Below are positions 1 through 5,394 of a DNA stretch of 8,301 bases, one piece after another. The position numbers and the translations under genes were made by a program. The notes under the pieces are model-generated. The model was not told where the DNA came from. It saw nothing but the letters and a program-made list of their open reading frames with translations, and made no database searches. The first letter of the stretch is position 1. Each line of letters begins with the position of its first letter. Origin of the DNA: Sulfuritalea sp. (lineage in GTDB: Bacteria > Pseudomonadota > Gammaproteobacteria > Burkholderiales > Rhodocyclaceae); NCBI GenBank assembly GCA_026399445.1, contig JAPLRA010000109.1:1-8301 (forward strand), given 5' to 3'.

Positions 1-503
1 CCCGTGCCGCGTTCGACACCCTGATCGCCGAACTGCTCGCCGCCGGCCGCCTCGCCGCCTCGCGTGCCTGGCTGCATCTGCCCGAGCACCAGGCCAGCCT
101 CGCCACCGGCGACCGCGACCTGTTCGCGGTGTTGAAGCCGCTGCTCGACGCCCAGCCCTTCGGCCCGCCGCGCGTGAGGGATGTCGCCCGCGACTCGGGC
201 ACGGCCGAAGACGTGGTGCGCCAGTTGTTCCGCCGCGTGGCGCGCGCCGGCGAACTCTATCCGGTGGCGCACGACCACTACTTCCCGGCCGACGCCGTAT
301 CGCAACTGGCGACCCTCGTCGCCGCACTCAACGCGGTAGGGGGCGCCGCGCGTGCCGCCGACCTGCGCGACCGCATCGGCGGTGGGCGCAAGGTGGCGAT
401 ACACATCCTCGAATTCTTCGACCGCATCGGCTACACTCGCCGCGTGCGTGACGAGCATGTAGTACGCAGCAGCAGTTCGACCCACGCATGGCTGACCAAC
501 TAA
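1..503 (+). CDS. selB: Selenocysteine-specific elongation factor SelB, C-terminal part (5' end outside window)
   Basis: The reading frame is open from base 3 and ends at TAA 501-503, giving the last 166 residues of a protein that is normally about 620-640 residues. SelB is the GTPase that delivers Sec-tRNA to the ribosome at UGA codons marked by a SECIS hairpin. The visible part matches its C-terminal winged-helix repeats, which bind SECIS RNA: an early helix segment (FDTLIAELLAAGRL), a middle module (PFGPPRVRDVARDSG) and a final module (GGGRKVAIHILEFFDRIGYTRR), which is the typical end of SelB. The GTPase domains lie upstream of the window. The tRNA-Sec gene starts 11 nt after the stop, which strongly supports the call. 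No oddities are seen in the visible part. Confidence 0.93.
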   Translation, partial: RAAFDTLIAELLAAGRLAASRAWLHLPEHQASLATGDRDLFAVLKPLLDAQPFGPPRVRDVARDSGTAEDVVRQLFRRVARAGELYPVAHDHYFPADAVSQLATLVAALNAVGGAARAADLRDRIGGGRKVAIHILEFFDRIGYTRRVRDEHVVRSSSSTHAWLTN

Positions 504-514
504 AACAGAAACAC

Positions 515-610
515 GGAAGAGAACGTTCCCCGGTGGGGCGGCCGGTCTTCAAAACCGGCAGGGGTCGCCATGCGGTCCCTGGTGGGTTCGACTCCCGCTC
601 TCTTCCGCCA
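515..610 (+). tRNA. selC: tRNA-Sec, anticodon UCA
   Basis: This is the UGA-decoding selenocysteine tRNA. It is 96 nt including an encoded CCA at 608-610. The 8-bp acceptor stem, longer than the usual 7 bp and diagnostic of tRNA-Sec, pairs 515-522 with 599-606; the discriminator is G607. A 6-bp anticodon stem (541-546 with 554-559) holds the loop 547-553 with anticodon TCA at 549-551. A long variable arm follows at about 560-580. The T arm pairs 582-586 with 594-598 around the loop TTCGACT. SelA and SelB recognise this unusual shape. It lies between selB and sodC with very short gaps on both sides, so it is probably processed from a longer transcript. Confidence 0.97.
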
Positions 611-626
611 ACCCAAGGAGAGAGTC

Positions 627-1151
627 ATGAAGACCAGCACGCCAGTTCGCATTGCCAGCCTCGTCGCCGTAAGCAGCCTGCTTGCCGCCTGCGCCACCAT
701 GGATGCATCGGGGCCAAAGGCCTCGGCGACGCTCGAACCCCGTTCCGGCAGCAACGTCACCGGCACGGTCAGCTTCCAGACCGTCGGTCAGAAGCTTCGC
801 GTCGAAGCCAACGTTGCCGGCCTGACGCCGGGTGCGCATGGCTTCCACATCCATGAAGCCGGCGATTGCAGCGCGCCGGACGCCAGCAGCGCCAAGGGTC
901 ACTTCAACCCGGCTGGGCGTGCGCACGGGCATCACAGCGGCGCCGATCGCCATGCCGGTGACATGCCCAACCTGGTCGCCGACAGCTATGGCAAGGCCAC
1001 GCTTTCCGCCGAGTTGGACATGCTGTCGCTGACGGAAGGCCCGGCGGGAATCCTCAAGCGCAGCGTGGTGATCCATGCCGATCCCGACGACTACAAGTCG
1101 CAGCCGGCCGGAAACTCGGGCAAGCGCGTGGCCTGCGGCGTCATTCGCTGA
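627..1151 (+). CDS. sodC: Cu/Zn superoxide dismutase, predicted lipoprotein
   Basis: It converts superoxide to hydrogen peroxide and oxygen in the cell envelope. The product is 174 aa. The ATG at 627 is chosen because AAGGAGAG (614-621) lies just upstream and a lipoprotein signal follows immediately: hydrophobic residues 9-21 and lipobox L19-A-A-C22, so C22 should be lipidated. Copper ligands are H74 and H76 (in GFHIHE), H92 and H150 (in VVIHAD). Zinc ligands are H92, H100, H109 and D112 (RHAGD). The disulfide pair is C81-C170, and the active-site arginine is R167 (GKRVACGV). All key residues are present, so it should be active. The start codon lies only 16 nt after the end of selC with no terminator between, so it is probably read through from the sel locus; the 29-nt gap to the next gene suggests it belongs to the same unit. 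Confidence 0.96.
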   Translation: MKTSTPVRIASLVAVSSLLAACATMDASGPKASATLEPRSGSNVTGTVSFQTVGQKLRVEANVAGLTPGAHGFHIHEAGDCSAPDASSAKGHFNPAGRAHGHHSGADRHAGDMPNLVADSYGKATLSAELDMLSLTEGPAGILKRSVVIHADPDDYKSQPAGNSGKRVACGVIR

Positions 1152-1165
1152 CGCGGATCCATCGT

Positions 1166-1173
1166 CAAAAGGA
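1166..1173 (+). promoter_or_regulatory. Ribosome binding site that supports the TTG start of the GcvH-like gene
   Basis: CAAAAGGA ends 7 nt before TTG 1181. The first ATG in this frame is at codon 22, inside the conserved first part of the H-protein fold (DPEYDMWVR). That would cut off the conserved N-terminus, so the TTG is preferred. Confidence 0.6.
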
Positions 1174-1180
1174 AACCGGT

Positions 1181-1612
1181 TTGGCGCGGAAACCCTATCA
1201 CGGCCGTATCCCCGATGATCTGCTCTACGATCCGGAGTACGACATGTGGGTGCGCGCCGCGGGTGATGAAGTGGTGATCGGCGCCAGCAGCTTCGGCGTC
1301 TTTCTCGCCGGCGAGATCATCGCCTTTACCGCCAAGCCGAAAGGCGCCGAGGTGGCGCTGGGACGCGGTCTGGGCACGGTGGAATGCGCCAAGACCGTGC
1401 TCGCCGTGCACGCACCGATTTCCTTCGTGCTGCTCGAAGCCAACGAAGCCGCCGAGGAGCGCCCCGCCATCCTCAATCGCGATCCCTACGAAGGCGGCTG
1501 GATGGTGCGCGGCCGGCCGCTTGCCTGGGCTGCAGAACGCGGCCGGTTGGTCGATGCAGCGGCGTATCGCGCCCACATTCGGCGCGTTGAACCGGCAGCG
1601 GAGTTCCTATGA
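1181..1612 (+). CDS. GcvH-like lipoyl-carrier protein (H-protein homologue outside a gcv operon)
   Basis: This is a 143-aa homologue of glycine cleavage H protein, which carries lipoamide on one lysine. The family pattern is visible along its length: N-terminal PDDLLYDPEYDMWVR (residues 11-25), SFGVFLAGEIIAF (37-49) in place of the usual YAQ-LGDIVFV, the lipoylation turn TVECAKT with candidate lipoyl lysine K71, then API (78-80), LEANEAAEERPAILNRDPYEGGWM (85-108, split by family-typical E86, N88, N99, P102 and W107). Unusual points are ECAK instead of ESVK, SFV where the family has SGEV, and a C-terminal extension of about 20 residues. No gcvT or gcvP is nearby. Its stop overlaps the start of a DsrE-family gene by 4 nt, which points to a carrier role other than glycine cleavage, comparable to the lipoate-binding LbpA proteins of sulfur-oxidising Hdr-like systems. 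That comparison is inference. Start is TTG with a good ribosome binding site. Confidence 0.85.
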   Translation: MARKPYHGRIPDDLLYDPEYDMWVRAAGDEVVIGASSFGVFLAGEIIAFTAKPKGAEVALGRGLGTVECAKTVLAVHAPISFVLLEANEAAEERPAILNRDPYEGGWMVRGRPLAWAAERGRLVDAAAYRAHIRRVEPAAEFL

Positions 1613-1995
1613 GCGAGCACCGCCAGAAACTTGCCATCCTGCTCTGGTCGGCGACGCCGGAGCGCCCTCAGTTGTGTGCCACCCCCTTCGTCCATGCCGC
1701 GGCGGCCGCGGCCTTCGACTGCGAGGTGGAGATCCACTTTGCCGGCCCCACCGTGCGACTGCTGGTGGCGGGGGTTGCCGATTCGATGCGACCCTGGCCG
1801 GGCGTCGACACATCCATTTACCACATGATGCGGCAGGCGGCGAATCTCGACGTCAGCTTTCGCGCCTGCGCCATGGCCATGGGCGCACTGGTGACCAAGG
1901 ACGAAAGACTGATTCCCGAATACAGCGGCGAAGTCGCCGCCAGCGCCTTTGTTGCCCGCGCGCTCGACCCGCAGTGGGCGACACTGGTGTTCTGA
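1609..1995 (+). CDS. DsrE-family protein (possible sulfur-carrier/sulfurtransferase)
   Basis: A 128-aa protein with the compact alpha/beta fold of the DsrE/DsrF/TusD group: beta strand KLAILLWSA (7-15), the motif LCATPFVHAAAAAAFDCEVEIHFAG (22-46) with C23 and C38, strand VRLLVAGVA (49-57), and FRACAMAMGAL (84-94) containing C87 at the place where family members often carry the persulfide-bearing cysteine. No signal peptide is seen, so it should be cytoplasmic. The ATG start overlaps the previous stop (ATGA), with GGAG at 1600-1603, so it is translationally coupled to the GcvH-like protein. DsrE-type proteins transfer sulfane sulfur, and pairing with a lipoyl carrier resembles the arrangement in sHdr sulfur-oxidation loci. 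The actual substrate is unknown. It could also be a structural DsrE relative without transferase activity. Confidence 0.8.
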   Translation: MSEHRQKLAILLWSATPERPQLCATPFVHAAAAAAFDCEVEIHFAGPTVRLLVAGVADSMRPWPGVDTSIYHMMRQAANLDVSFRACAMAMGALVTKDERLIPEYSGEVAASAFVARALDPQWATLVF

Positions 1996-2015
1996 ATCCG
2001 GTGCCGGCATCTGAC

Positions 2016-2717
2016 ATGAGCGGCTGTCCCTCCTGCCGCGCGCCGATGAGCACGCATCGCTTTCCGCGCAAGCTAACCGGCGATGTCGAGCTCGACCTGT
2101 GTTTCGGCTGTCAGGGCATCTGGTTCGACGAATACGAGAGCCTGCAACTCGCGCCTGCCGGCGTGATCGAGCTGTTCAAACTGATTCACCAGCACAGTGA
2201 CGACCAGCGCCGGCCGCTGGCCGGCTCGCTCCATTGCCCGCGCTGCAACGAGCGCCTGATCCCGTCGCAGGATCGGGTAAAAAGCGGCCTGTTCAACTAT
2301 CTGCGCTGCGGCCAGCATCACGGCCGCTTCATCACCTTTGCCCAGTTCATGATCGAGAAGGGCTTCGTGCGCCAGTTGACCGGCGCCGAGATCAAGGAGA
2401 TCAGCGTCCGCATCGGCGTGGTGCGCTGCACCGGTTGCGGCGCGCCGGTGGATATCCGCAAGGACAGCGCTTGCACCCATTGCCGCGCACCGATCGCCAT
2501 CCTCGACGCAGAAGCCGTGGACGCGGCGCTGGCCGGTTATCAGCAGGCCGCAATGAAGCGCTCGGTTGCGACAGATCCGGCACTGCTCGCCGAGACGATC
2601 TTGTTGCGCGAACGCGAACGCAGCCAGCGCAGGAAGGAAAGCGGCGGCGGACTCGACGCCGACATCGGCGACCTGCTGCTCGACGGCGTTTCTATGCTCT
2701 GGGAAGCGCTGCCGTGA
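2016..2717 (+). CDS. Multi-zinc-ribbon protein with N-terminal zf-TFIIB-like domain, function unknown
   Basis: A 233-aa soluble protein with three Cys clusters. Cluster 1 is CPSC (C4, C7) plus CFGCQGIWFD (C29, C32), the signature of the zf-TFIIB-like family. Cluster 2 is CPRC (C74, C77) plus C98 and H101/H102 in LRCGQHHGRF. Cluster 3 is CTGC (C138, C141) plus CTHC (C153, C156). Each can bind one zinc. The C-terminal third (about 165-233) is predicted helical, charged and lacks motifs. The ATG at 2016 directly precedes the first ribbon; an in-frame GTG at 2001 is an alternative, and neither has a strong ribosome binding site. The gene starts 20 nt after the DsrE-family gene, and its stop overlaps the mobA start by 4 nt. 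The clusters recall zinc-binding maturation or scaffold proteins such as FdhE only in general style; sequence similarity to FdhE is not evident. Confidence 0.8.
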   Translation: MSGCPSCRAPMSTHRFPRKLTGDVELDLCFGCQGIWFDEYESLQLAPAGVIELFKLIHQHSDDQRRPLAGSLHCPRCNERLIPSQDRVKSGLFNYLRCGQHHGRFITFAQFMIEKGFVRQLTGAEIKEISVRIGVVRCTGCGAPVDIRKDSACTHCRAPIAILDAEAVDAALAGYQQAAMKRSVATDPALLAETILLRERERSQRRKESGGGLDADIGDLLLDGVSMLWEALP

Positions 2718-3310
2718 CGCGGGCGGACATTACCGGCGTGATTCTCGCCGGCGGGCAGGGCCGACGCATGGGCGGTGTCGATAAGGGTCTGCAAGACCTC
2801 AACGGCCGGCCGCTGGTGCAGTGGGTACTGGAGCGGCTGGCGCCCCAGGTGGGCGCAGTGCTGATCAACGCCAACCAGAACCTGGAGCGCTACGGTGAAT
2901 TCGGTTGTCCCGTACTGCCCGACAGGATTCCCGATTTCGCCGGTCCGCTGGCCGGATTGCATGCGGCGCTGACGCACGCGCCGAGCCCGCTGCTGGTAAC
3001 CGTGCCCTGCGACTCGCCTTTCCTGCCGGCGGATCTCGTCAAGCGGCTGCAGGATGCGCTGGAAGCGCAGAACGCCGACATCGCCGTGCCGCGCACCGGC
3101 AACCAGATCCACCGGGCATTCTGTCTGACGCGGCGCGAGATATTGCCGAAGCTCGTCGCCTTTCTCGACACCGGCGAGCGAAAGGTGGGCGCCTGGCACG
3201 CGTCGCTGAACGTGGCGGAGGTCGGCTTCGACGATCAGGTGGACGCATTCAGCAACATCAACACGCTGGAAGAACTCGCGCATCTCGGGCAGCGGCCACT
3301 CGAACCCTGA
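2714..3310 (+). CDS. mobA: Molybdenum cofactor guanylyltransferase MobA
   Basis: It transfers GMP from GTP to Mo-molybdopterin to form the MGD cofactor used by DMSO-reductase-family enzymes, including formate dehydrogenases and nitrate reductases. It is 198 aa, the usual size. The nucleotide-binding signature is near the N-terminus: VILAGGQGRRMGGVDKG (residues 9-25) with K24. NAN follows at 52-54, PDRIPDFAGPLAGL at 69-82, and the Mg-binding PCDSPFLP at 98-105 with D100. The GTG start at 2714 overlaps the preceding stop (GTGA), and GGGAAG at 2701-2706 can serve as its ribosome binding site. It is the last gene of the plus-strand run. Its position in the same unit as selB/selC fits supply of cofactor to a selenoprotein formate dehydrogenase, although no such enzyme is in view. 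Confidence 0.95.
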   Translation: MTRADITGVILAGGQGRRMGGVDKGLQDLNGRPLVQWVLERLAPQVGAVLINANQNLERYGEFGCPVLPDRIPDFAGPLAGLHAALTHAPSPLLVTVPCDSPFLPADLVKRLQDALEAQNADIAVPRTGNQIHRAFCLTRREILPKLVAFLDTGERKVGAWHASLNVAEVGFDDQVDAFSNINTLEELAHLGQRPLEP

Positions 3311-3442
3311 AGGCGGTTCAGTGCAATTGGCTCCGGTCGATGTCGCGGCATTCGTAAAGCCGGTTCTGGCCCATTGCCGGCGAGTGTGATTCAATAGCCG
3401 CGGGAACTTTTCCTCAATTTTCAGAAAGCGCAGAGGCAGAGC

Positions 3443-4819
3443 ATGGATTGGTCGTTGCATGGCGCAAGGCTGGAGGCGGTCAAGGTCAGCCTCGGGGTTC
3501 TTTGCATCGTCCTCGGCAGTTCCCTGCCGAGCCATGTGGCGGCTGCCGCCGAGTCCGACGCCGCGACACAGGCAAACGGCAAGCGCTTTGCCACCGTCTT
3601 CCGCATCCGCGGCGACCTCACTGCTTCGGGGAGCGGCAGCGAACGAAAATTGCGCGAGGGCGACGTGGTTTACGTCGGCGAAAAACTGCGCGCGCCTGCC
3701 CTGGCGGAAGCCGTACTCAAGACCGACGATGCCGGCATGCTGGCTGTTCGGCCCAGCACCGAGTTTGTCGCAGAGCGCTTCGCCGCGGAGGACAAGCCGA
3801 CGGACAGTTTCACCGTGCGCCTGGTCACCGGTTCGCTGCGGGTAATCAGCGGCTGGATTTCCCGCACCAATCGCTCCGGGAACAGCATCGTCACTCCCTC
3901 CGCCACCATCGGCATTCGCGGCACCGATCACGAGCCCTACGTGCTGTCGGCAGAGCTGGCCGCGGCGACCGCCAACAACGAAGGCACCTATGACAAGGTC
4001 AACCGCGGCGGCACCACCCTGCAGGTCGGCGACAATAAACTCGACATCGACGCCGGGCGCGTCGGTTTCGTGCGCGCACCGGCCCCGCCCCCAAAGGAAG
4101 ACAAAAGCGGCTTCAGGCCACGCGCACTGCTGACCATCCTGATGCCGGTGCTGCTCGACAAAGTGCCGAATTTCTACGTCCCCGGCGCGTTCGACGCCGA
4201 ACTCGACCGCTACTCGCAGACCGCCGACCAGAACAGCCAGCGGCAACTGGAACAGCGGCGCAAGTCATCGCCGCCCGCCGCCGTTGCCGGCCCGCAAAGC
4301 GGAAACCCCGGCATGCAAAGCAAGCCAGCGCCGACTCCTGCTGCCGTCCCGGCCTCCGCGACAGCAGCTCCGGCGGCTGCACCTTCCAATGCGGCGATCG
4401 TGACCGTCGCGGGATGCGAGCCGGCCGTGATGGCCAAAGGCTGGCTGGGGCAACTCGATCGCGCCATCGCAAGACGCAACGCGCCGGCCATCGTCGCCAT
4501 GTTCGCGCCCGACGCCGCCGTGCGGGCGACGGTGCGCGGCAACGAAGGCAAGATGACCAGCGTCGATATCAACCGGGAAGAACTCGCCAAGAGCACCCTG
4601 GCCGCCATGAAAGGCCTCAAGGACTACAAGCAGCGCCGCGTTTGGACCGAAGGCAAGCCGATCACCGCCGCCTGCGATCGCATCGGCGTGAGATCCGTGG
4701 TGATAGAGCAGGGCCGGCAATCCGGCAAGCCCTATCGGTTTGAAGCCCTGGAGGAGTACGTGCTCGAACTGCGCGCCGGAAAATGGCTCGCGATCAAGGC
4801 GGAGACAACCCAGCAGTAA
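3443..4819 (+). CDS. Exported FecR-domain protein with C-terminal NTF2-like domain
   Basis: A 458-aa protein of unknown specific role. An N-terminal signal segment (hydrophobic residues 13-30, likely cleavage around A34-A36 in HVAAAAES) sends it to the periplasm. Residues about 48-212 form a FecR-like domain, with REGDVVYVGEKLRA (71-84), SFTVRLVTGSLRVISG (122-137) and the hallmark TPSATIGIRGTDHE (151-164). A Pro/Ala-rich linker runs from about 275 to 320. Residues about 326-458 look like an SnoaL/NTF2-type cone (LDRAIARRNAPAIVAMFAPDA, and later EEYVLELRAGKWLAIKAE). Unlike classical FecR it has no cytoplasmic anti-sigma segment and no sigma factor gene beside it, so a role in iron signalling is not supported. 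It starts after AGAGG (3432-3436), 132 nt downstream of mobA, probably as a separate unit. Confidence 0.85.
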   Translation: MDWSLHGARLEAVKVSLGVLCIVLGSSLPSHVAAAAESDAATQANGKRFATVFRIRGDLTASGSGSERKLREGDVVYVGEKLRAPALAEAVLKTDDAGMLAVRPSTEFVAERFAAEDKPTDSFTVRLVTGSLRVISGWISRTNRSGNSIVTPSATIGIRGTDHEPYVLSAELAAATANNEGTYDKVNRGGTTLQVGDNKLDIDAGRVGFVRAPAPPPKEDKSGFRPRALLTILMPVLLDKVPNFYVPGAFDAELDRYSQTADQNSQRQLEQRRKSSPPAAVAGPQSGNPGMQSKPAPTPAAVPASATAAPAAAPSNAAIVTVAGCEPAVMAKGWLGQLDRAIARRNAPAIVAMFAPDAAVRATVRGNEGKMTSVDINREELAKSTLAAMKGLKDYKQRRVWTEGKPITAACDRIGVRSVVIEQGRQSGKPYRFEALEEYVLELRAGKWLAIKAETTQQ

Positions 4820-4839
4820 TCGCGACGCGTCGGGCTGAC

Positions 4840-4913
4840 TGGAGCGGGTGAAGGGAGTCGAACCCTCTTCATGAGCTTGGGAAGCTCAGGTAATGCCGTT
4901 ATACGACACCCGC
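4840..4913 (-). tRNA. tRNA-Gly, anticodon CCC
   Basis: A complete 74-nt tRNA on the minus strand, with CCA encoded (4842-4840). The acceptor stem GCGGGTG (4913-4907) pairs with CACCCGC (4850-4844), and the discriminator is U. The anticodon stem TGAGC/GCTCA encloses the loop TTCCCAA, with anticodon CCC at 4881-4879, which reads the glycine codon GGG. The T loop TTCGACT is closed by GAGGG/CCCTT. The gene points towards the end of the FecR-domain gene, 20 nt away. Its 5' part and leader are repeated at 5343-5394. Confidence 0.96.
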
Positions 4914-4939
4914 GATCGCCAAGATTTTAGCGCTACATC
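4887..4939. repeat. Direct repeat, copy A (joined to intact tRNA-Gly)
   Basis: This copy aligns with 5343-5394 in the same orientation: 29 of 30 identical over 4887-4916, 18 of 23 columns over 4917-4939, and one 1-base gap. It covers the first 27 nt of tRNA-Gly, the leader, and TAGCGC plus GATG, which copy the end of rng. Its right edge lies exactly against the stop codon of the antitoxin gene. The two copies bracket the toxin-antitoxin remnant. Confidence 0.9.
4924..4929 (-). promoter_or_regulatory. Possible -10 box of tRNA-Gly
   Basis: On the minus strand this is TAAAAT, 5 of 6 to the sigma-70 -10 consensus, ending 10 nt before the mature tRNA 5' end. The hexamer 17 nt further upstream (GCATAG) is a poor -35. 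The other repeat copy has TAAATC at the matching place. Confidence 0.35.
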
Positions 4940-5206
4940 TCAGTGACTATGCAGTTTTTCCTTCAACCAAACCTTGATTAGCGACTGATAAGGTACGTCT
5001 CGTGCGTTTGCAGCCGTCTTGATTGAATCAAGCAAGTGTTGCGGCAGGCGCAAAGAAATGGTTTTCGTTGTCGGCTTCAAGTTTGGCAGCACGACACGCT
5101 TGGCCTTCGTCCAGTCCTGATAATCGACGGAATCGTTCTTCTCCCAAAAAGCACGTTCCTCCGCCTCCGTGGTGAATTTGGGAACCGTCTTAGTCTGCTT
5201 GCTCAT
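4940..5206 (-). CDS. CopG/BrnA-type antitoxin of a BrnT-like toxin-antitoxin module
   Basis: An 88-aa protein of the CopG-antitoxin family. The N-terminal part PKFTTEAEERAFWEKNDS (9-26) is the toxin-binding pattern typical of these antitoxins (EEraFWe). The C-terminal part is a ribbon-helix-helix DNA-binding domain: strand TKTISLRLP (47-55), helix QHLLDSIKTAANARD (56-70), turn VPYQSL, helix LIKVWLKEKL (76-85). Such proteins bind and silence BrnT-type RNase toxins and repress their own operon. AAGGAG at about 5224-5219 serves the ATG at 5206. The start overlaps the end of the toxin remnant by 17 nt including its stop codon, the normal toxin-first layout. It is lower in GC than its neighbours (for example the AT-rich stretch 4921-4990), consistent with horizontal transfer. 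The antitoxin looks intact although its toxin is truncated. Confidence 0.85.
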   Translation of the reverse strand: MSKQTKTVPKFTTEAEERAFWEKNDSVDYQDWTKAKRVVLPNLKPTTKTISLRLPQHLLDSIKTAANARDVPYQSLIKVWLKEKLHSH

Positions 5207-5339
5207 AAATCGTTCGCTCCTTTCGGTGCATGCTCCGTGCCGAAATCACTCGAATCAGGCTGCCAGCGTAGCGCAAGGTGAAGGTAATGTGCAGCAGTCG
5301 CCCTTCATCGGTCTTGCCCAGTGCGTGGAAACGTGGCTC
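5190..5339 (-). pseudogene. BrnT-family toxin, C-terminal fragment
   Basis: On the minus strand, from 5339 to TAA 5192-5190, the frame reads EPRFHALGKTDEGRLL, then HITFTLRY, then IRVISARSMHRKERTIYE. This matches the second half of BrnT ribonuclease toxins (family pattern ER-F-aiG--d-GRlL, RiISAR-a-r-ERr-YE). About 49 codons remain, while the family has about 90. Going upstream, the frame enters the tRNA-Gly fragment and stops at TGA 5357-5355. No plausible in-frame start lies before the conserved core, so the N-terminal half, with its active-site residues, is gone. The remnant ends in a normal overlap with the antitoxin gene, showing the module was once complete. It should be non-toxic. Confidence 0.85.
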
Positions 5340-5342
5340 GCG

Positions 5343-5369
5343 CAGGTAATGCCGTCATACGACACCCGC
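5343..5369 (-). pseudogene. tRNA-Gly 5' fragment
   Basis: The minus strand reads GCGGGTGTCGTATGACGGCA and continues TTACCTG, identical to the first 27 nt of the intact tRNA-Gly(CCC) except for G instead of A at nt 14. It stops just at the anticodon stem and continues into the toxin remnant. The fragment lacks the anticodon, T arm and 3' end, so it cannot be functional. Confidence 0.88.
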
Positions 5370-5394
5370 GATGGCGCGGATTTAGCGCTACATC
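5343..5394. repeat. Direct repeat, copy B (joined to rng)
   Basis: The partner of 4887-4939. It includes the tRNA-Gly 5' fragment, a 13-15 nt leader and the last codons and TAG stop (5390-5388) of rng. Because it runs continuously into rng, this copy keeps the original rng/tRNA-Gly junction, while copy A is joined to the intact tRNA body. Confidence 0.9.

Noticed and set aside
1181..1612. Ordinary glycine cleavage H protein (gcvH)
   Set aside because: No gcvT or gcvP is nearby, the motif around the lipoyl lysine and the following turn is altered, and it is coupled to a DsrE-family gene. Kept as GcvH-like only.
3359..3381. Hairpin GCCGG/CCGGC after mobA as a terminator
   Set aside because: A 5-bp stem with a 13-nt loop and no T-run does not support intrinsic termination.
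3403..3425. GGAACTT, identical to the sigma-E -35 motif, upstream of the FecR-domain gene
   Set aside because: The only -10-like sequence is about 11 nt downstream rather than 15-17, and the start codon follows too closely. Probably chance.
2540..4246. Long antisense open frame of 568 codons on the minus strand
   Set aside because: It covers mobA and the FecR-domain gene, whose proteins have clear family motifs. The translation has no recognisable domain and is a high-GC shadow frame.
4823..4832. Perfect 10-bp palindrome CGACGCGTCG between the FecR-domain gene and tRNA-Gly
   Set aside because: It is too short, has no T-run and no second copy in the window. It could occur by chance in high-GC DNA.
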